The translations under genes and the position numbers were made by a program. The notes under the pieces were generated by a model, which ran no database searches, was not told the DNA's origin, and saw only the letters and a list, made by a program, of their open reading frames with translations. A DNA stretch of 64,000 nt from Branchiostoma floridae (Eukaryota; Chordata; Leptocardii; Amphioxiformes; Branchiostomatidae), in assembly GCF_000003815.2 (NCBI RefSeq), contig NC_049994.1, positions 9,399,148-9,463,147 on the forward strand, given 5' to 3'. The first letter of the stretch is position 1, and every line of letters starts with the position of its first letter. Below, piece by piece: positions 1-64,000 of this stretch.

Positions 1-63881
<63,881 letters not shown>

Positions 63882-64000
63882 GTGAGTACCTTTATGCACT
63901 ATATTAGTTTGTTTCCTTGTTTTCTTTATTTCACTGGTTGTGTAACAAATCTAAGACCTGTAGCTACATCAAACATTGAGCTTTGTTTAATAAAAAGCCT

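Overview
This window looks like a slice of an invertebrate deuterostome nuclear genome, most likely a lancelet (Branchiostoma). That is inference from intron style, module content and the draft-assembly N gap, not proof. Everything I can support as coding lies on the + strand and belongs to one giant gene that runs off both ends. I trace 119 exons between 1 and 63881 (first and last codons split). They join in one frame with no stop, giving 17,534 coding bases, or 5,844 complete codons. No start, signal peptide, membrane segment, stop or poly(A) site is in view.

The protein is a string of extracellular modules: 32 MAM domains (M1 lacks its N-terminal end), seven LDL-receptor class A domains (LDLa), one farnesoic acid O-methyltransferase-like domain (FAMeT, Pfam Methyltransf_FA type) and short Pro/Thr linkers. 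Order: M1-PT-M2-M3-M4-PT-M5-M6-M7-pt-M8-M9-M10+PT-M11-M12-M13-FAMeT-LDLa1-M14-LDLa2-M15-LDLa3-M16-M17-M18-M19+PT-M20-M21-M22-M23-LDLa4-M24-LDLa5-M25-M26-M27-M28+PT-M29-M30-M31-LDLa6-M32-LDLa7. The closest known architecture is the MAM and LDL-receptor class A domain-containing family (MALRD1-like). A MAM is normally three exons: A (first cysteine pair, D-FDW, TGP--DHT), B (Y-YIE, C--FWYHMYG, W---GDQG--W) and C ([13 protein letters not shown]). A/B joints are phase 1, B/C joints phase 0 and module borders phase 1, so each MAM is a symmetric 1-1 unit suited to duplication.

The array is a nested higher-order repeat. M14-M22 and M23-M31 are two copies of a nine-MAM block (about 1,584 and 1,630 residues), and M32-LDLa7 begins a third. 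Within and before these blocks a three-MAM unit is visible (M2-4, M5-7, M8-10, M11-13), often closed by a Pro/Thr linker. Shared fused exons, shared intron positions and shared odd residues date some of these duplications.

The introns (mostly 120-700 bases) carry several mobile or satellite sequences: an inverted-repeat element with TA flanks (28489-28881), a near-perfect TTAA-bounded foldback (39538-39733), an inverted-repeat element inserted inside a splice donor (44055-44269), a small foldback (52141-52252), a roughly 161-base satellite array of about 1.9 kb (41590-43505), a 35-base minisatellite (17560-18045), a (GT)n tract starting exactly at a donor, an antisense LINE 3' end, tRNA-SINE-like pieces and a dispersed CAGTACCAAGGACAG motif. 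I found no gene on the - strand, no RNA gene and no CRISPR array.
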